DNA from: Acinetobacter sp. MB5
GTDB taxonomy: Bacteria > Pseudomonadota > Gammaproteobacteria > Pseudomonadales > Moraxellaceae
Length of the DNA stretch: 52,386 bases
Assembly: GCF_003261585.1 (NCBI RefSeq)
Contig: NZ_POVU01000018.1
Span: forward strand, 1-52,386
Direction of reading: 5' to 3'
Shown: in pieces, positions 17,307-26,073 of the stretch
Numbering within the stretch: position 1 is the stretch's first letter
Layout: each line of letters begins with the position of its first letter
Notes under the pieces: generated by a model
Database searches by the model: none
Told to the model about the DNA's origin: nothing
The model's input: only the letters and a program-made list of their open reading frames with translations
Program-made: the position numbers and the translations under genes

Positions 17307-18623
17307 ATGAAATTCAAAGGAATCCGTTGGTGGATGATTGGCCTCGTGACGCTTGGCTTAATGACCAACTATCTCGCACGTAACACCCTCTCCGTTTCCG
17401 CTGCCAGCATGATGACTGATTTAGGGGTCACCACACAACAATATGCCTACATCGTATCGGCATGGCAACTGTGTTATGCCTTTATGCAGCCGATTGCGGG
17501 CTGGATTATTGATTTTCTTGGCACCAAACTGGGCTTTGCCATTTTCGCTTTTGCATGGTCACTGTCTTGTATGGCCGCAGGTTGGGCAAGCAACTGGCAA
17601 GGGCTGGCTTTTTTCCGTGGCTTATTGGGTATTACCGAAGCCGCAGGTTTGCCCGCAGGTGTCAAAACTGCAACTGAATGGTTCCCTGCCAAAGAGCGTT
17701 CTGTTGCAATTGGCTGGATGAACATCGGCTCAAGTATCGGCGCCATGCTTGCACCGCCCCTCGTGGTTTGGGCAATGTTACACGGCGGCTGGGAATTTGC
17801 ATTTGTGATTGTAGGCTTAGTCGGTATTGTTTGGTCAGTGATCTGGGCAATTTTTTATAAACACCCCAACAAACACAAAAAGCTTTCTGCCGAAGAACAT
17901 GAATATATTGTCGATGGTCAGGAGCAACATGTTCAAGATGCGAATGCCCCGAAACAAAGTGGCAATACATGGCGTAATATTTTCAAAAACCGCAATATTT
18001 ACAGTATTTCACTGGCACGTTTACTGACTGAACCCGCTTGGCAAACCTTTAACGCGTGGATTCCATTGTACTTAATGACTCAACGTCATATGAACATTAA
18101 AGAAATTGCGATGTTTGCGTGGCTGCCGTTTTTGGCTGCCGATTTAGGCTGTGTCCTTGGTGGATATCTCAGCCCATTTTTCATGAAATACTGTAAGGTG
18201 TCCATGGAGACCTCACGTAAAATGGTCATGCTCTTTGGCTCACTGTGCATGGTTGGGCCAGCCTGTGTCAGCTTGGTTGCTAGCCCTTATATTGCTATTT
18301 TACTCCTCTGCGTTGGCGGCTTTGCACACCAAACATTATCGGGTGCGCTATATGCCATTACGTCAGACTCATTTAGAAAAAATGAAGTGGCAACTGCAAC
18401 AGGTTTAGGCGGTATGTTCGGTTATTTGGGTGCTGCGAGTTTTACCCTGTTATTTGGTATTTTAGTGACACAAATTGGTTATGGGCCGTTGTTTGTGATT
18501 TTGGCTTGCTTTGATATCGTCGCTGCGATTTTGGTCTGGAAGACTGTAACTCAATTCAAAAAATCAGAACTCAGCCCAAACCCAGCACTCCACTCCACTG
18601 AAGTTTCTCATCAACAAAGCTAA
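17307..18623 (+). CDS. exuT: Hexuronate MFS transporter (ExuT type, ACS family)
   Basis: 438 residues with 12 predicted membrane helices. The N-terminus (FKGIRWWMIGLVTLG, then NYLARNTLSVSAASM) and the conserved EWFPAKERSVAIG and GSSIGAMLAPPLVVWA segments closely follow the ExuT galacturonate/glucuronate transporters; GudP-type glucarate transporters are the nearest alternative. It is the first gene of a four-gene operon with udh, the lactonase and the aldose epimerase, all within a few bases of each other, which supports a hexuronate substrate. Confidence 0.85.
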   Translation: MKFKGIRWWMIGLVTLGLMTNYLARNTLSVSAASMMTDLGVTTQQYAYIVSAWQLCYAFMQPIAGWIIDFLGTKLGFAIFAFAWSLSCMAAGWASNWQGLAFFRGLLGITEAAGLPAGVKTATEWFPAKERSVAIGWMNIGSSIGAMLAPPLVVWAMLHGGWEFAFVIVGLVGIVWSVIWAIFYKHPNKHKKLSAEEHEYIVDGQEQHVQDANAPKQSGNTWRNIFKNRNIYSISLARLLTEPAWQTFNAWIPLYLMTQRHMNIKEIAMFAWLPFLAADLGCVLGGYLSPFFMKYCKVSMETSRKMVMLFGSLCMVGPACVSLVASPYIAILLLCVGGFAHQTLSGALYAITSDSFRKNEVATATGLGGMFGYLGAASFTLLFGILVTQIGYGPLFVILACFDIVAAILVWKTVTQFKKSELSPNPALHSTEVSHQQS

Positions 18624-18632
18624 GGAATGCTT

Positions 18633-19445
18633 ATGTCTGCTCATCCCGTATTCCAACGAATTTTACTGACAGGTGCAGCAGGCGCTTTAGGACGCCAACT
18701 GCGTCAGCGCCTTGCCCAGTACAGCACAGTGCTACGTTTATCTGACATTCAGGTGGATCCACTTTATCCTGCACAGCCACACGAAGAAATTGTGCAATGC
18801 GATCTGGCGGATAAAACTGCTGTGCAACAACTGGCTCAAGGGGTCGATGCCATTGTGCATTTTGGCGGGGTGTCTACCGAGCAGGCTTTTGAAAATATCT
18901 TAGCAGCCAATATTTGCGGAACGTATCATATCTACGAAGCAGCCCGAGTTCATGGCATTCGCCGTGTGATTTTTGCCAGTTCCAATCATGTCGTGGGCTT
19001 TCATCGCCGTGGGGAAATCCTCGATGCGAATTGTGCACGCAAACCCGATAGTTATTATGGTTTGTCCAAATCTTATGGTGAAGATCTTGCGACGTTTTAC
19101 TATGACCGCTATGGCATTGAAACCGTCAGCATCCGTATTGGTTCAGCATTTCCTGAACCAAATAATATTCGCATGCTCTCGACTTGGCTCAGTTACAACG
19201 ATTTAGAACAGATCATTTATAAAGGGCTGACCACGCCAAATGTAGGTCATACCGTTATTTTTGGGGCTTCCGATAATCCAGATACATGGTGGGACAACCG
19301 CCTGGCAGCTCATTTGGGCTATCAACCTGTCGATACGGTTGAAGTCTATCGTGAACAAATTCTCAAAAATAGCGTTGGACAAGCCGACTCTGGTGCCGCC
19401 TATCAAGGTGGCGGTTTTACCGAACTCGGGCCTTTTGGTAACTGA
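18633..19445 (+). CDS. udh: NAD-dependent uronate dehydrogenase
   Basis: 270-residue short-chain/epimerase-type Rossmann protein. The NAD-binding GAAGALGRQL, the VHFGGVS strand, the SSNHVVG serine segment and the YYGLSKSYGE Tyr-x3-Lys pair are present, together with the Udh hallmark RIGSAFPEPNNIRMLSTW. It oxidises D-galacturonate or D-glucuronate to the aldarolactone. The ATG at 18633 has AAGGA 6 nt upstream, itself overlapping the exuT stop, and is preferred over the ATG at 18627. The gene ends 2 bp before the lactonase gene, which acts on its product. Confidence 0.9.
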   Translation: MSAHPVFQRILLTGAAGALGRQLRQRLAQYSTVLRLSDIQVDPLYPAQPHEEIVQCDLADKTAVQQLAQGVDAIVHFGGVSTEQAFENILAANICGTYHIYEAARVHGIRRVIFASSNHVVGFHRRGEILDANCARKPDSYYGLSKSYGEDLATFYYDRYGIETVSIRIGSAFPEPNNIRMLSTWLSYNDLEQIIYKGLTTPNVGHTVIFGASDNPDTWWDNRLAAHLGYQPVDTVEVYREQILKNSVGQADSGAAYQGGGFTELGPFGN

Positions 19446-19447
19446 AT

Positions 19448-20323
19448 ATGAATTATCGTATTGTTGCCAACTGCCAAAACCAAACAGGTGAAAGCCCTGT
19501 CTGGTCGGTTGCTGAGCAGGCGCTGTATTGGGTCGATATTCCGCAAGGGCAAATCTTTCGCTGGCATGCCGAGCAAGGCGTAAGCCACTGGCAAACCGAA
19601 CAGGTTGCGGCCTGCATCATGCCGCATGCCTCAGGTGACTGGATGGTCTGTCAGCAAGATCAGATCAACCGCATCAGCTTAATGACTGAAGCGAAAGTCC
19701 AGATTCAACAGCAGTTACAGGTGTCACATCCTCATCCCGATTTACGCTTTAACGATGGAACCTGTGACCGACAAGGACGGATTTGGGTCGGCAGTATGCA
19801 TCTCGACAATAACGGCAGCCCTGTTGGCAGTCTGTATTGTTACAGTACAGAAGGTCTCAGCCTCAAACTCAGCGGATTATGCACTCCGAATGGTTTGGTA
19901 TTTAGCCCCGATGGTCGCACCCTGTATTTATCCGATTCACATAAAAGTGTCCAGAAAATCTGGGCCTTTGATTATGACCCAGACACCGCAACGATCAGCC
20001 AGCAACGACTGTTTGTCGATATGCAACATTACGACGGCCGCCCCGATGGTGCAACGGTCGATGCCGAAGGCTGTTACTGGTGCTGCGCAATTGATTCAGG
20101 AAAAATTTTACGCTTCGACCCACAAGGTCAACTTTTAGAAAGTTTTGAGCTTCCTGTGAGTAAACCGACCAAATGTATTTTTGGCGGGGCCAATTTAGAC
20201 ACTTTGTTTGTGACCTCACTGCGTCCCGATATGGCAAACAGCGAGCAAGATATGCTCTCAGGCGCGGTCTTCGCTTTAGATGTCGGTGTCCAAGGTCTTG
20301 CTGAAACCGCTGTGAATTTCTGA
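19448..20323 (+). CDS. SMP-30/gluconolactonase-family lactonase (probable aldarolactonase)
   Basis: 291-residue six-bladed propeller protein. The metal-binding glutamate in TGESPVW, the asparagine region LRFNDGTCDRQGRIWVG, TPNGLVFSPDGRTLY and DGRPDGATVDAEG are characteristic. In this operon it should open the lactone made by uronate dehydrogenase to galactarate or glucarate. The start lies 2 bp after the udh stop. The family also includes gluconolactonases and sugar 1,4-lactonases, so substrate assignment rests on context. Confidence 0.85.
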   Translation: MNYRIVANCQNQTGESPVWSVAEQALYWVDIPQGQIFRWHAEQGVSHWQTEQVAACIMPHASGDWMVCQQDQINRISLMTEAKVQIQQQLQVSHPHPDLRFNDGTCDRQGRIWVGSMHLDNNGSPVGSLYCYSTEGLSLKLSGLCTPNGLVFSPDGRTLYLSDSHKSVQKIWAFDYDPDTATISQQRLFVDMQHYDGRPDGATVDAEGCYWCCAIDSGKILRFDPQGQLLESFELPVSKPTKCIFGGANLDTLFVTSLRPDMANSEQDMLSGAVFALDVGVQGLAETAVNF

Positions 20324-20324
20324 C

Positions 20325-21191
20325 ATGCTCAACCTGATTCGACTGGAAGATGAATACACCGAACTGACGATTGCACCTGAACTTGGCGCTGCAATCGCAT
20401 CTTGGCAACGCCGCCATGATGGGCTGAATTTCTTGCGCCCCCTTCCTGTAGATACCTCTGGACTAACCGCCCGACAACTCGGTGCATTTGCCCTGATTCC
20501 ATGGTCAAATCGGATTGATCAGGGGGGTATTTCTACACCCGCAGGTTGGTTTCCCCTCCCTGCCAATACCGCCAACAGCCCATTTGCCATGCATGGTTCA
20601 ACATGGCAAGCGGTTTGGCAGGTGATCGAAAGCTCAAAACAACATGTCATTTTGGAATGCTATAGCCAGCAACCTGTCGAGTTAAGAGCAAGACAGCGGA
20701 TCCAATTAGAAAATGGAAAATTACAGCTTCAGTTTGAGGTTGAACACTTAGATTCACGTCCTTTTTGGCATGGCTATGGCTGGCATCCGTTTTTTATACG
20801 AACGGCTGCAACACAGGTCTTGAGTCCGTGCAAAACGCTCTGGCAATCCGATGCTCAAGGGCTTTCTAAACAACAAGTCCAGATTCCTGAAACATGGGAG
20901 TTCTCTGAATTAAAACCACTTCCAAATGAACAAATTGATCACGCCTTTTCAGGTTGGTCAGGGCAGTCTGTGATTTATCAACCTGATCATGATTACCAGC
21001 TTTGCCTATCCTGTCCCGATGTCGATCACCTGATTGTCTATTGCCCAACCCAACAACCCTTTTTCTGCCTTGAACCTGTCAGCCACCCGATTAATGCTCA
21101 CCATTTCCCAGAGCATTTGGGTTTAAGCTTATTGCAGCAGCACCAGCAACTGAGTTGGCAAGTCAGTGTGCAATACCAATCTCTGTCATAA
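20325..21191 (+). CDS. Aldose 1-epimerase (mutarotase-like)
   Basis: 288-residue beta-sandwich protein with the family elements LGAAIASWQ, PWSNRID, PFAMHGSTWQ (catalytic His), WHGYGWHPFF (second His) and a late glutamate in FCLEPVSHPINA. It would interconvert alpha and beta anomers of the uronic acid for the stereospecific dehydrogenase. It starts one base after the lactonase stop (TGACATG), so it is translationally coupled and the last gene of the operon. GalM proper is usually longer; this is the shorter YeaD/GalM-like type. Confidence 0.8.
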   Translation: MLNLIRLEDEYTELTIAPELGAAIASWQRRHDGLNFLRPLPVDTSGLTARQLGAFALIPWSNRIDQGGISTPAGWFPLPANTANSPFAMHGSTWQAVWQVIESSKQHVILECYSQQPVELRARQRIQLENGKLQLQFEVEHLDSRPFWHGYGWHPFFIRTAATQVLSPCKTLWQSDAQGLSKQQVQIPETWEFSELKPLPNEQIDHAFSGWSGQSVIYQPDHDYQLCLSCPDVDHLIVYCPTQQPFFCLEPVSHPINAHHFPEHLGLSLLQQHQQLSWQVSVQYQSLS

Positions 21192-21334
21192 ACATCAAAC
21201 TTCTTTCATCACGCCTTACCCCCTCTTTCTTTTTCTCCCTGAGCAAAATTGAAATCTATTTCAATACAGTGCAAGAGAAAGCCAAAGGGTGGATGAAAGA
21301 ATTTTACTTGATCTCGTCTTCTGCATAATCGCTG

Positions 21335-21362
21335 TTGAAATCTATAAAAATCGTTTCATAAT
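21335..21362 (+). promoter_or_regulatory. Probable sigma-70 promoter of cbpA
   Basis: TTGAAA at 21335-21340 and CATAAT at 21357-21362 have a 16-bp spacer and lie 34 bp before the start codon. The boxes resemble sigma-70 more than sigma-32: no CCCCAT-type -10 is seen. Confidence 0.5.
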
Positions 21363-21395
21363 GAGGAAAAGATAACCATAAACAGCGATTAACCT

Positions 21396-22325
21396 ATGTC
21401 AAAGAACTATTACGAGGAACTAGGAGTCAGCCGCAAAGCGAGTGCGGATGAAATTAAAAAAGCCTATCGCAAACTGGCACGCAAATATCATCCCGATGTC
21501 AGCAAGGAAAGTGATGCCGAAGCCAAAATGCAGGCCATCAATGTTGCCTATGACACCCTGAGCAACTCTGAAAAAAAAGCAGAATATGATCAGATGCTCG
21601 ATCATCCACAAGGCTTTGCAGGGTTTGGCGGACAAGCAGGTCAAGGTGGTTTTGATGAAGCCCAGTTCTACCGTCAAGGAAATGCCTCAGACTTTCATGG
21701 CTTTGAAGATCTGTTCGGTCGTTTTGGATCAGGTTTTGGCGGCGCTCAGCGTAAGCAGTCGTCCTATCGCGGTGAAGATCAGCATGCCAGCATAGAAGTG
21801 CCGATTGATGTGGCGTATCACGGGACAACACAACAGATTACCTTGCAAATTCCAACCATGAATGCCTATGGCGAACCCGAAGTTCAGCGTAAAACCTTAG
21901 AAGTCAAAATTCCAAAAGGTATGAAAGAAGGTCAGCAAATTCGGCTTTCAGGTCAAGGTCAGGTCGGGATTCGTGGCGGTGCCAATGGCGATTTATATAT
22001 TGAGATTCGTTACCAACATACAGACAGCATTCGGGTTGAAGGCAGCGATGTTTATCTCACTGTACAGATTAGCCCGTGGGAAGCGGCACTCGGTCATGGC
22101 ATTACGGTCAATACACCCGCAGGGGCTTTACAAGTCAACATTCCAAAAAATGCAAAACAGGGGCAACAATTACGTTTAAAAGATAAAGGCATTCCCAATA
22201 AAACCGCAGGACATTTATATCTCATCCTCAATATCGTATTTCCAAGCGCTCACAATGAGCAACAGCAGCATGCCTATCAACAATTAGCGGCAAGTTTTCC
22301 TGACTTTAATCCGCGTCAAGGCTAA
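21396..22325 (+). CDS. cbpA: DnaJ-like co-chaperone CbpA (curved-DNA-binding protein)
   Basis: 309 residues. The N-terminal J domain carries the HPD motif (YHPDVSKE, about residues 33-35). A Gly/Phe-rich linker ([14 protein letters not shown]) follows, then two beta-rich C-terminal substrate-binding domains with no zinc-finger cysteines. This is the type II DnaJ layout of CbpA. It stimulates DnaK and binds curved DNA. The adjacent cbpM gene, 11 bp downstream, confirms the assignment because CbpM is the specific CbpA antagonist. Confidence 0.92.
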   Translation: MSKNYYEELGVSRKASADEIKKAYRKLARKYHPDVSKESDAEAKMQAINVAYDTLSNSEKKAEYDQMLDHPQGFAGFGGQAGQGGFDEAQFYRQGNASDFHGFEDLFGRFGSGFGGAQRKQSSYRGEDQHASIEVPIDVAYHGTTQQITLQIPTMNAYGEPEVQRKTLEVKIPKGMKEGQQIRLSGQGQVGIRGGANGDLYIEIRYQHTDSIRVEGSDVYLTVQISPWEAALGHGITVNTPAGALQVNIPKNAKQGQQLRLKDKGIPNKTAGHLYLILNIVFPSAHNEQQQHAYQQLAASFPDFNPRQG

Positions 22326-22336
22326 GGAGTTGAGCT

Positions 22337-22669
22337 ATGACTACAATTTATTATCGTGAAATTCTCTGTGATGACTGCGCTGACTCAGAAATAATTGATG
22401 AACAACTCAGTTTCACCTTAAACCAGTTTGCTGAAAGCTGCGGGCAACCACCAGAATGGATTTTGCAATTGCTCGAATATGACATTTTACCGACCCGTTC
22501 CGAAACAACCGAACACGTATTTTTGGGTGAAGACCTGAGTCGGGCGCGTAAAGCCTACCGTTTACAGCGTGACTTCGATGCCTCTTTTTCAGCCGTCGCG
22601 ATGATGCTGGATTTGATTGACGAAGTACAACAGCTACGCAAACAGGTCAGACACGCCCATTTTGAATAG
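22337..22669 (+). CDS. cbpM: Chaperone modulator CbpM
   Basis: 110 residues of the MerR-like CbpM family: LNQFAESCGQPPEWILQLLEYDIL recognition-like helices (given here in short: residues about 25-50) and a C-terminal helix with LDLIDEVQQLRKQV. It binds the CbpA J domain and blocks both DnaK stimulation and DNA binding. The ribosome site AAGGAG lies just after the cbpA stop. Size and context fit the family. Confidence 0.85.
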   Translation: MTTIYYREILCDDCADSEIIDEQLSFTLNQFAESCGQPPEWILQLLEYDILPTRSETTEHVFLGEDLSRARKAYRLQRDFDASFSAVAMMLDLIDEVQQLRKQVRHAHFE

Positions 22670-22855
22670 CATCCATGGGGCTGTAAAAAAGTACTGCCCC
22701 AAAATCCCTTAAAAAAATTATGTATTTTGTGGTTTTGCTCTATGAAAGCTTAAAAATATCCCATAATATTTATATGGAATTACAACATCACACTTATTCC
22801 ACATAACAACAGTATTGCCGATACGGCAAACCAACAACTCACACGAGGGGCAACC

Positions 22856-23074
22856 ATGTTTCCAGAATATCGTGCATTGATTAGCAAGTTAAAACAGGAA
22901 GATGCTCATTTTTCTAAAGTGTTTGAAGAACACAATGAGCTTGACCATGAAATCATTCGATTAGAACAAGACCCTGTCACTTCAAGTTTGGACGAGATCG
23001 AAGTGCTCAAGCTGAAAAAGCTCAAATTGAAAGATGAACTGTACGATATGTTGAAACGCGCAGACGATGTATAA
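22856..23074 (+). CDS. YdcH-family (DUF465) small coiled-coil protein
   Basis: 72 residues, almost entirely helical and highly charged (FPEYRALISKLKQEDAHF, then LKKLKLKDELYDML). This is the typical YdcH/DUF465 helical hairpin of unknown function. It has its own upstream region (the 186-bp gap from cbpM includes a GGGGC/GCCCC stem at 22677-22700) and a good ribosome site (CGAGGGG). A strong terminator follows directly, so it is monocistronic. Confidence 0.8.
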   Translation: MFPEYRALISKLKQEDAHFSKVFEEHNELDHEIIRLEQDPVTSSLDEIEVLKLKKLKLKDELYDMLKRADDV

Positions 23075-23096
23075 TCAAACTAGACTTCGCTGACAT

Positions 23097-23123
23097 AAAA
23101 AGACGGGGCATTCCCGTCTTTTT
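23097..23123. terminator. Bidirectional terminator after the ydcH-like gene
   Basis: AAAAAGACGGG and CCCGTCTTTTT (23097-23107 and 23113-23123) pair perfectly around GCATT. The A- and T-runs on either side make it work for the rightward ydcH-like gene and for the leftward blaOXA remnant. Confidence 0.9.
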
Positions 23124-23170
23124 ATGTTGGTGCTATCTGAAAAATGCGCCGAGCGCTCAGCACAGGCGAT

Positions 23171-23980
23171 CTAAATTAAGCCCAATTGCTGTAAGGCAAC
23201 CTGAGCAATTTGAGTTCTAACTGCTCCCGACATTTTCGGTTTCATTTCGAGGTTCAATGAAAATGCAGTGATCTTGCCATTGGGCTGTTCGACCCAACCT
23301 GTGTACCAACCGACCTGTGGCTGTACATCCATGCCCTAGCCTGTTTTTGCATAAACTTTGCTGCCATTCACTGTTTCAACCAGCAACATGTCATGCACAT
23401 CTTGCTGTGCCTGCTGGGAAAATGGCAGTTGTTTGGTCGCGAGACGGTAAGCAAACTTCACTTCTTGTTCAGGGGTAATTTTGAGTGGGCCAACCAGCCA
23501 GAAGTTATCGACCTGTTGTCCAATCTCGGCATTCCCGAACTGTGCTTTTTTGACTTGTTCCACCATTAAAGGCAAACCAATTCGGCGTGCCAGTTCCTGA
23601 TACACAGGCACAGCAGACAGTTTCATACCTTCTGCCAAGGTCATGTCCTTTTCCCACATCGCATAACTGCGTTTTTGCCCATCCCATTTAAATACTTCTG
23701 TCGTGGTAGCTTTATGCTGATCTAAGCCAATCACGGCGTTGAGCATTTTAAAGGTCGATGCGGGCACATACTGAGTCTTAGCACGACTAAGGTCATTGCC
23801 ATAATGCTGAAACTGCTTACCGTCGTAACTGACAAAGACCCCTGTCGTTTGGGCGTTGTTAAATTGCTGCTGAATGGTCTGACTGACCTGTTGCTGCTGT
23901 ACAGCGGTTACAGAGGGTTGAGTTTGACAGGCACTGACTGTTGTTGCTGCCAAAATACAGCAGAGAAATTGTGTTTTCAT
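23171..23980 (-). pseudogene. Class D beta-lactamase (OXA family) interrupted by an in-frame amber codon
   Basis: Read through, this is a 269-codon OXA gene: lipoprotein-like signal ([18 protein letters not shown]), active-site PASTFKML, the SAV motif (SAVPVYQEL), FGN (the Acinetobacter variant of YGN) and KTG. Directly after KTG, where the family has KTGWGMDV, the Trp codon TGG is TAG at 23336-23338. The frame then continues intact for 55 residues (GMDVQPQVGWYTGWVEQPNG to ALQQLGLI) and ends in a natural stop at 23171. Translation would therefore lose the last strand and helix of the fold. No frameshift is needed to explain it. The start at 23980 is preferred over an upstream ATG at 24016. 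OXA subfamily cannot be fixed by eye. Confidence 0.88.
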
Positions 23981-24062
23981 GGTCTTTAAGTCTATTTTTT
24001 TCAGGAGAGCATGCACTTCAAGTACATGCTCAATAGTTTACCAAAAGATAAAATTTAAGGGT

Positions 24063-24377
24063 TTATTGCATGTAAACCAGTGCATAAAAAACCAACAGGC
24101 TCAGCACGATCACCAATAAAGTATTTTTCAGCCGATACGCTAAAGCAATACAGGCAACTGCTCCCCACAAGTACGGCTGATTCCATGCATTCAAGCTCAA
24201 TGCTTGACTCTGCTCAAAAACAATCGGTGCAGCCACCGCAGACAGTAAACACGGTGCTGAATAATTTAAACTGCGCTTTAAGCGATCTGGAAAGCGCAAA
24301 GGCAGACGCGGCTCAAGCAACAAATAACGATTGCAAAACACCACAGCAGCCAAGATCAACAGTAATCCCCAAGTCAT
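24063..24377 (-). CDS. azlD: AzlD-family branched-chain amino-acid exporter subunit
   Basis: About 104 residues with four hydrophobic segments (TWGLLLILAAVVFCNRYLLL, LLSAVAAPIVF, LWGAVACIALAYRL, LLVIVLSLLVFYALVYM). The small AzlD protein pairs with AzlC to form an amino-acid exporter, related to YgaH. The ATG at 24377 overlaps the azlC stop (ATGA), so the two are coupled. A longer start at 24446 would run into azlC coding sequence. Confidence 0.85.
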   Translation of the reverse strand: MTWGLLLILAAVVFCNRYLLLEPRLPLRFPDRLKRSLNYSAPCLLSAVAAPIVFEQSQALSLNAWNQPYLWGAVACIALAYRLKNTLLVIVLSLLVFYALVYMQ

Positions 24378-25066
24378 GTGCGTGACTCCCAAAGACTGGC
24401 TGCCAACATGCCCGACACACCTGCGATCACCGTACCACTTTGCCAATGCAATGCATGGAAAATGACAGCCAACAACACACTCACGGTGACACCCACCAAT
24501 GCAGGTGAACTACGCACAAAAGGCACTACAATGGCAATAAAGGTTGCCACAATCGAGAAATCCAGATGATAAGCAGCCAAATTGGGCACTGAAGCCGCTA
24601 AAACCACACCTGCTAAACTGGACAGATTCCAAGCCAAATAAAACATCAAACCTGCTGCTAGCATAAACGGCGTGGACAATCGCTGCCGCCCTGCGCAAGC
24701 AGCAAACAACTCATCGGTCAGTAAAAAGCCGATCAGCAAACGGATTTTGGATTGTTTCTGCTCAACATGTGGACGTAGCGTCAATGCATACAAATAATGC
24801 TGTGCCGTCATAAAAAATACTGAAATGACAATGGTCAGTGCGCTTGCTCCAACACCCAATAAACTCAGACTGAGTAACTGTGCTGCTCCTGCAAAAATCA
24901 CCACCGACATCAACATAGCTTGTACAGGAGGCAAGCCTGCATGAATCGCCATTGAACCTGCCAAAATTCCCCAAGGAATCACCGCAATACACAACGGAAA
25001 AACCTTAAAAATTCCTGCTCGAATTTCTGCTGCTGTCGTCAGTGTCGAAATTGTTGAAGATGACAT
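24374..25066 (-). CDS. azlC: AzlC-family branched-chain amino-acid exporter subunit
   Basis: 230 residues, polytopic. The family signature region IPWGILAGSMAIHAGLPPVQ, followed by MSVVIFAGAAQLLSL, is clear, and the central TAQHYLYALTLRPHV and LLTDELFAAC elements match. With AzlD it would export branched-chain amino acids or analogues. An AraC-family regulator is encoded immediately upstream on the same strand, a common arrangement for azlCD. Confidence 0.88.
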   Translation of the reverse strand: MSSSTISTLTTAAEIRAGIFKVFPLCIAVIPWGILAGSMAIHAGLPPVQAMLMSVVIFAGAAQLLSLSLLGVGASALTIVISVFFMTAQHYLYALTLRPHVEQKQSKIRLLIGFLLTDELFAACAGRQRLSTPFMLAAGLMFYLAWNLSSLAGVVLAASVPNLAAYHLDFSIVATFIAIVVPFVRSSPALVGVTVSVLLAVIFHALHWQSGTVIAGVSGMLAASLWESRT

Positions 25067-25136
25067 GTCTGCGCCCCAAAACCCAGTGAAGCCCGATTAT
25101 GCGAAGCAAAGATGCCGCTGGCTTGAACAAAATTGC

Positions 25137-25970
25137 TCAGTTCAAAATCAGCTGTTGTCGATAGTTTTGCGGCGTGACGCCCAAGGCTTTTTTGAAATGA
25201 CGGGTAAAATGACTTTGATCGGCAAAACCACATTGCATGGCAATATTCACCAAAGGTTCGCCTGTGCGTAATAAGCGTTTGGCTTTCAAAATACGATGCT
25301 GCACCAACCACAAATGCGGAGTCATACCGACATATTTTTTAAACTGGCGTAGAAAATGCCACTGGCTCAAACCAGCTGCCTGCGCCAATTCCTGCAAGCT
25401 ATAATCCTGCTCAGGCTGATCTGCCATAAGGTGTTTCACTCGCGCTACCCCACAAGGATGATCAGATACAGCCACCTGACTGCTACGACTCTGCCCATAG
25501 CGACTGACCAGACAAGCCAAGGTCGATAAATACAGGGTTTCTTTAAATAAACTATGCTGTTCAGGTTGTTCTAGAACATTGAATAAAAAGCGCAACTGCT
25601 GAGATAAACCGACATCGTGAATTACGGCTTGTGAAAACCACGGCACACTGCCCTGATACACGGTTAGATCTTGAGTGAGTTCCTGAAACATTTCAGGGGT
25701 CGGATAAATCGCCCGATAGCTCCAAGCCGAGTCCAAAGCAGAAGACCCTGTATGCACTTCATCGGCATTGACCAGAATGATATCGCCACGCGGTGCAACA
25801 TGATTGGCACCACTGCGAAAGAAACGCTGTGCGCCATCATCAATCACACCAATGCAAAATCCTTCATGCACATGCCGAGAAAATTCTAAAGTCAGGTCTT
25901 GGGCTTTGAGCATTTCCAGCCCGCCTAGCTCATTGAAGTGAAAGTAATGGGTGCGTTCCTGCATCAGCAT
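25137..25970 (-). CDS. AraC-family transcriptional regulator
   Basis: 277 residues. An N-terminal cupin-like sensing domain (RHVHEGFCIGVIDDGAQRFF) is followed by the C-terminal double helix-turn-helix: SLQELAQAAGLSQWHFLRQF and LVNIAMQCGFADQSHFTRHF, ending in GVTPQNYRQQ. It lies 70 bp upstream of azlC on the same strand, so it probably controls the exporter, perhaps in response to an amino acid; the ligand is unknown. A start two codons later (25964) is equally possible. Confidence 0.85.
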   Translation of the reverse strand: MLMQERTHYFHFNELGGLEMLKAQDLTLEFSRHVHEGFCIGVIDDGAQRFFRSGANHVAPRGDIILVNADEVHTGSSALDSAWSYRAIYPTPEMFQELTQDLTVYQGSVPWFSQAVIHDVGLSQQLRFLFNVLEQPEQHSLFKETLYLSTLACLVSRYGQSRSSQVAVSDHPCGVARVKHLMADQPEQDYSLQELAQAAGLSQWHFLRQFKKYVGMTPHLWLVQHRILKAKRLLRTGEPLVNIAMQCGFADQSHFTRHFKKALGVTPQNYRQQLILN

Positions 25971-26073
25971 GTATGATTAGCCACAGAGTGAGGCTTTACC
26001 ATGCCAACTTAGAAACGAATTGTATAGAAGAAAATTGCTGTCTGAATTTTCGTGCAAAACTCAAACCGCGTAT

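Noticed and set aside
10796..21191. Uronate cluster considered as a recently acquired island
   Set aside because: No integrase, tRNA, direct repeats or IS at its edges, and base composition matches the flanking core genes.
21335..21362. cbpA promoter considered as sigma-32 dependent
   Set aside because: The -10 region lacks the C-rich CCCCAT pattern; sigma-70 boxes fit better.
22677..22700. GGGGC/GCCCC hairpin after cbpM as terminator
   Set aside because: The stem is only 5 bp with a 14-nt loop and is followed by AAAATCCC, not a T-tract; left as a note in the neighbouring gene.
23171..23980. blaOXA break considered as a frameshift
   Set aside because: The frame is the same before and after the lesion; a single TAG codon explains it fully.
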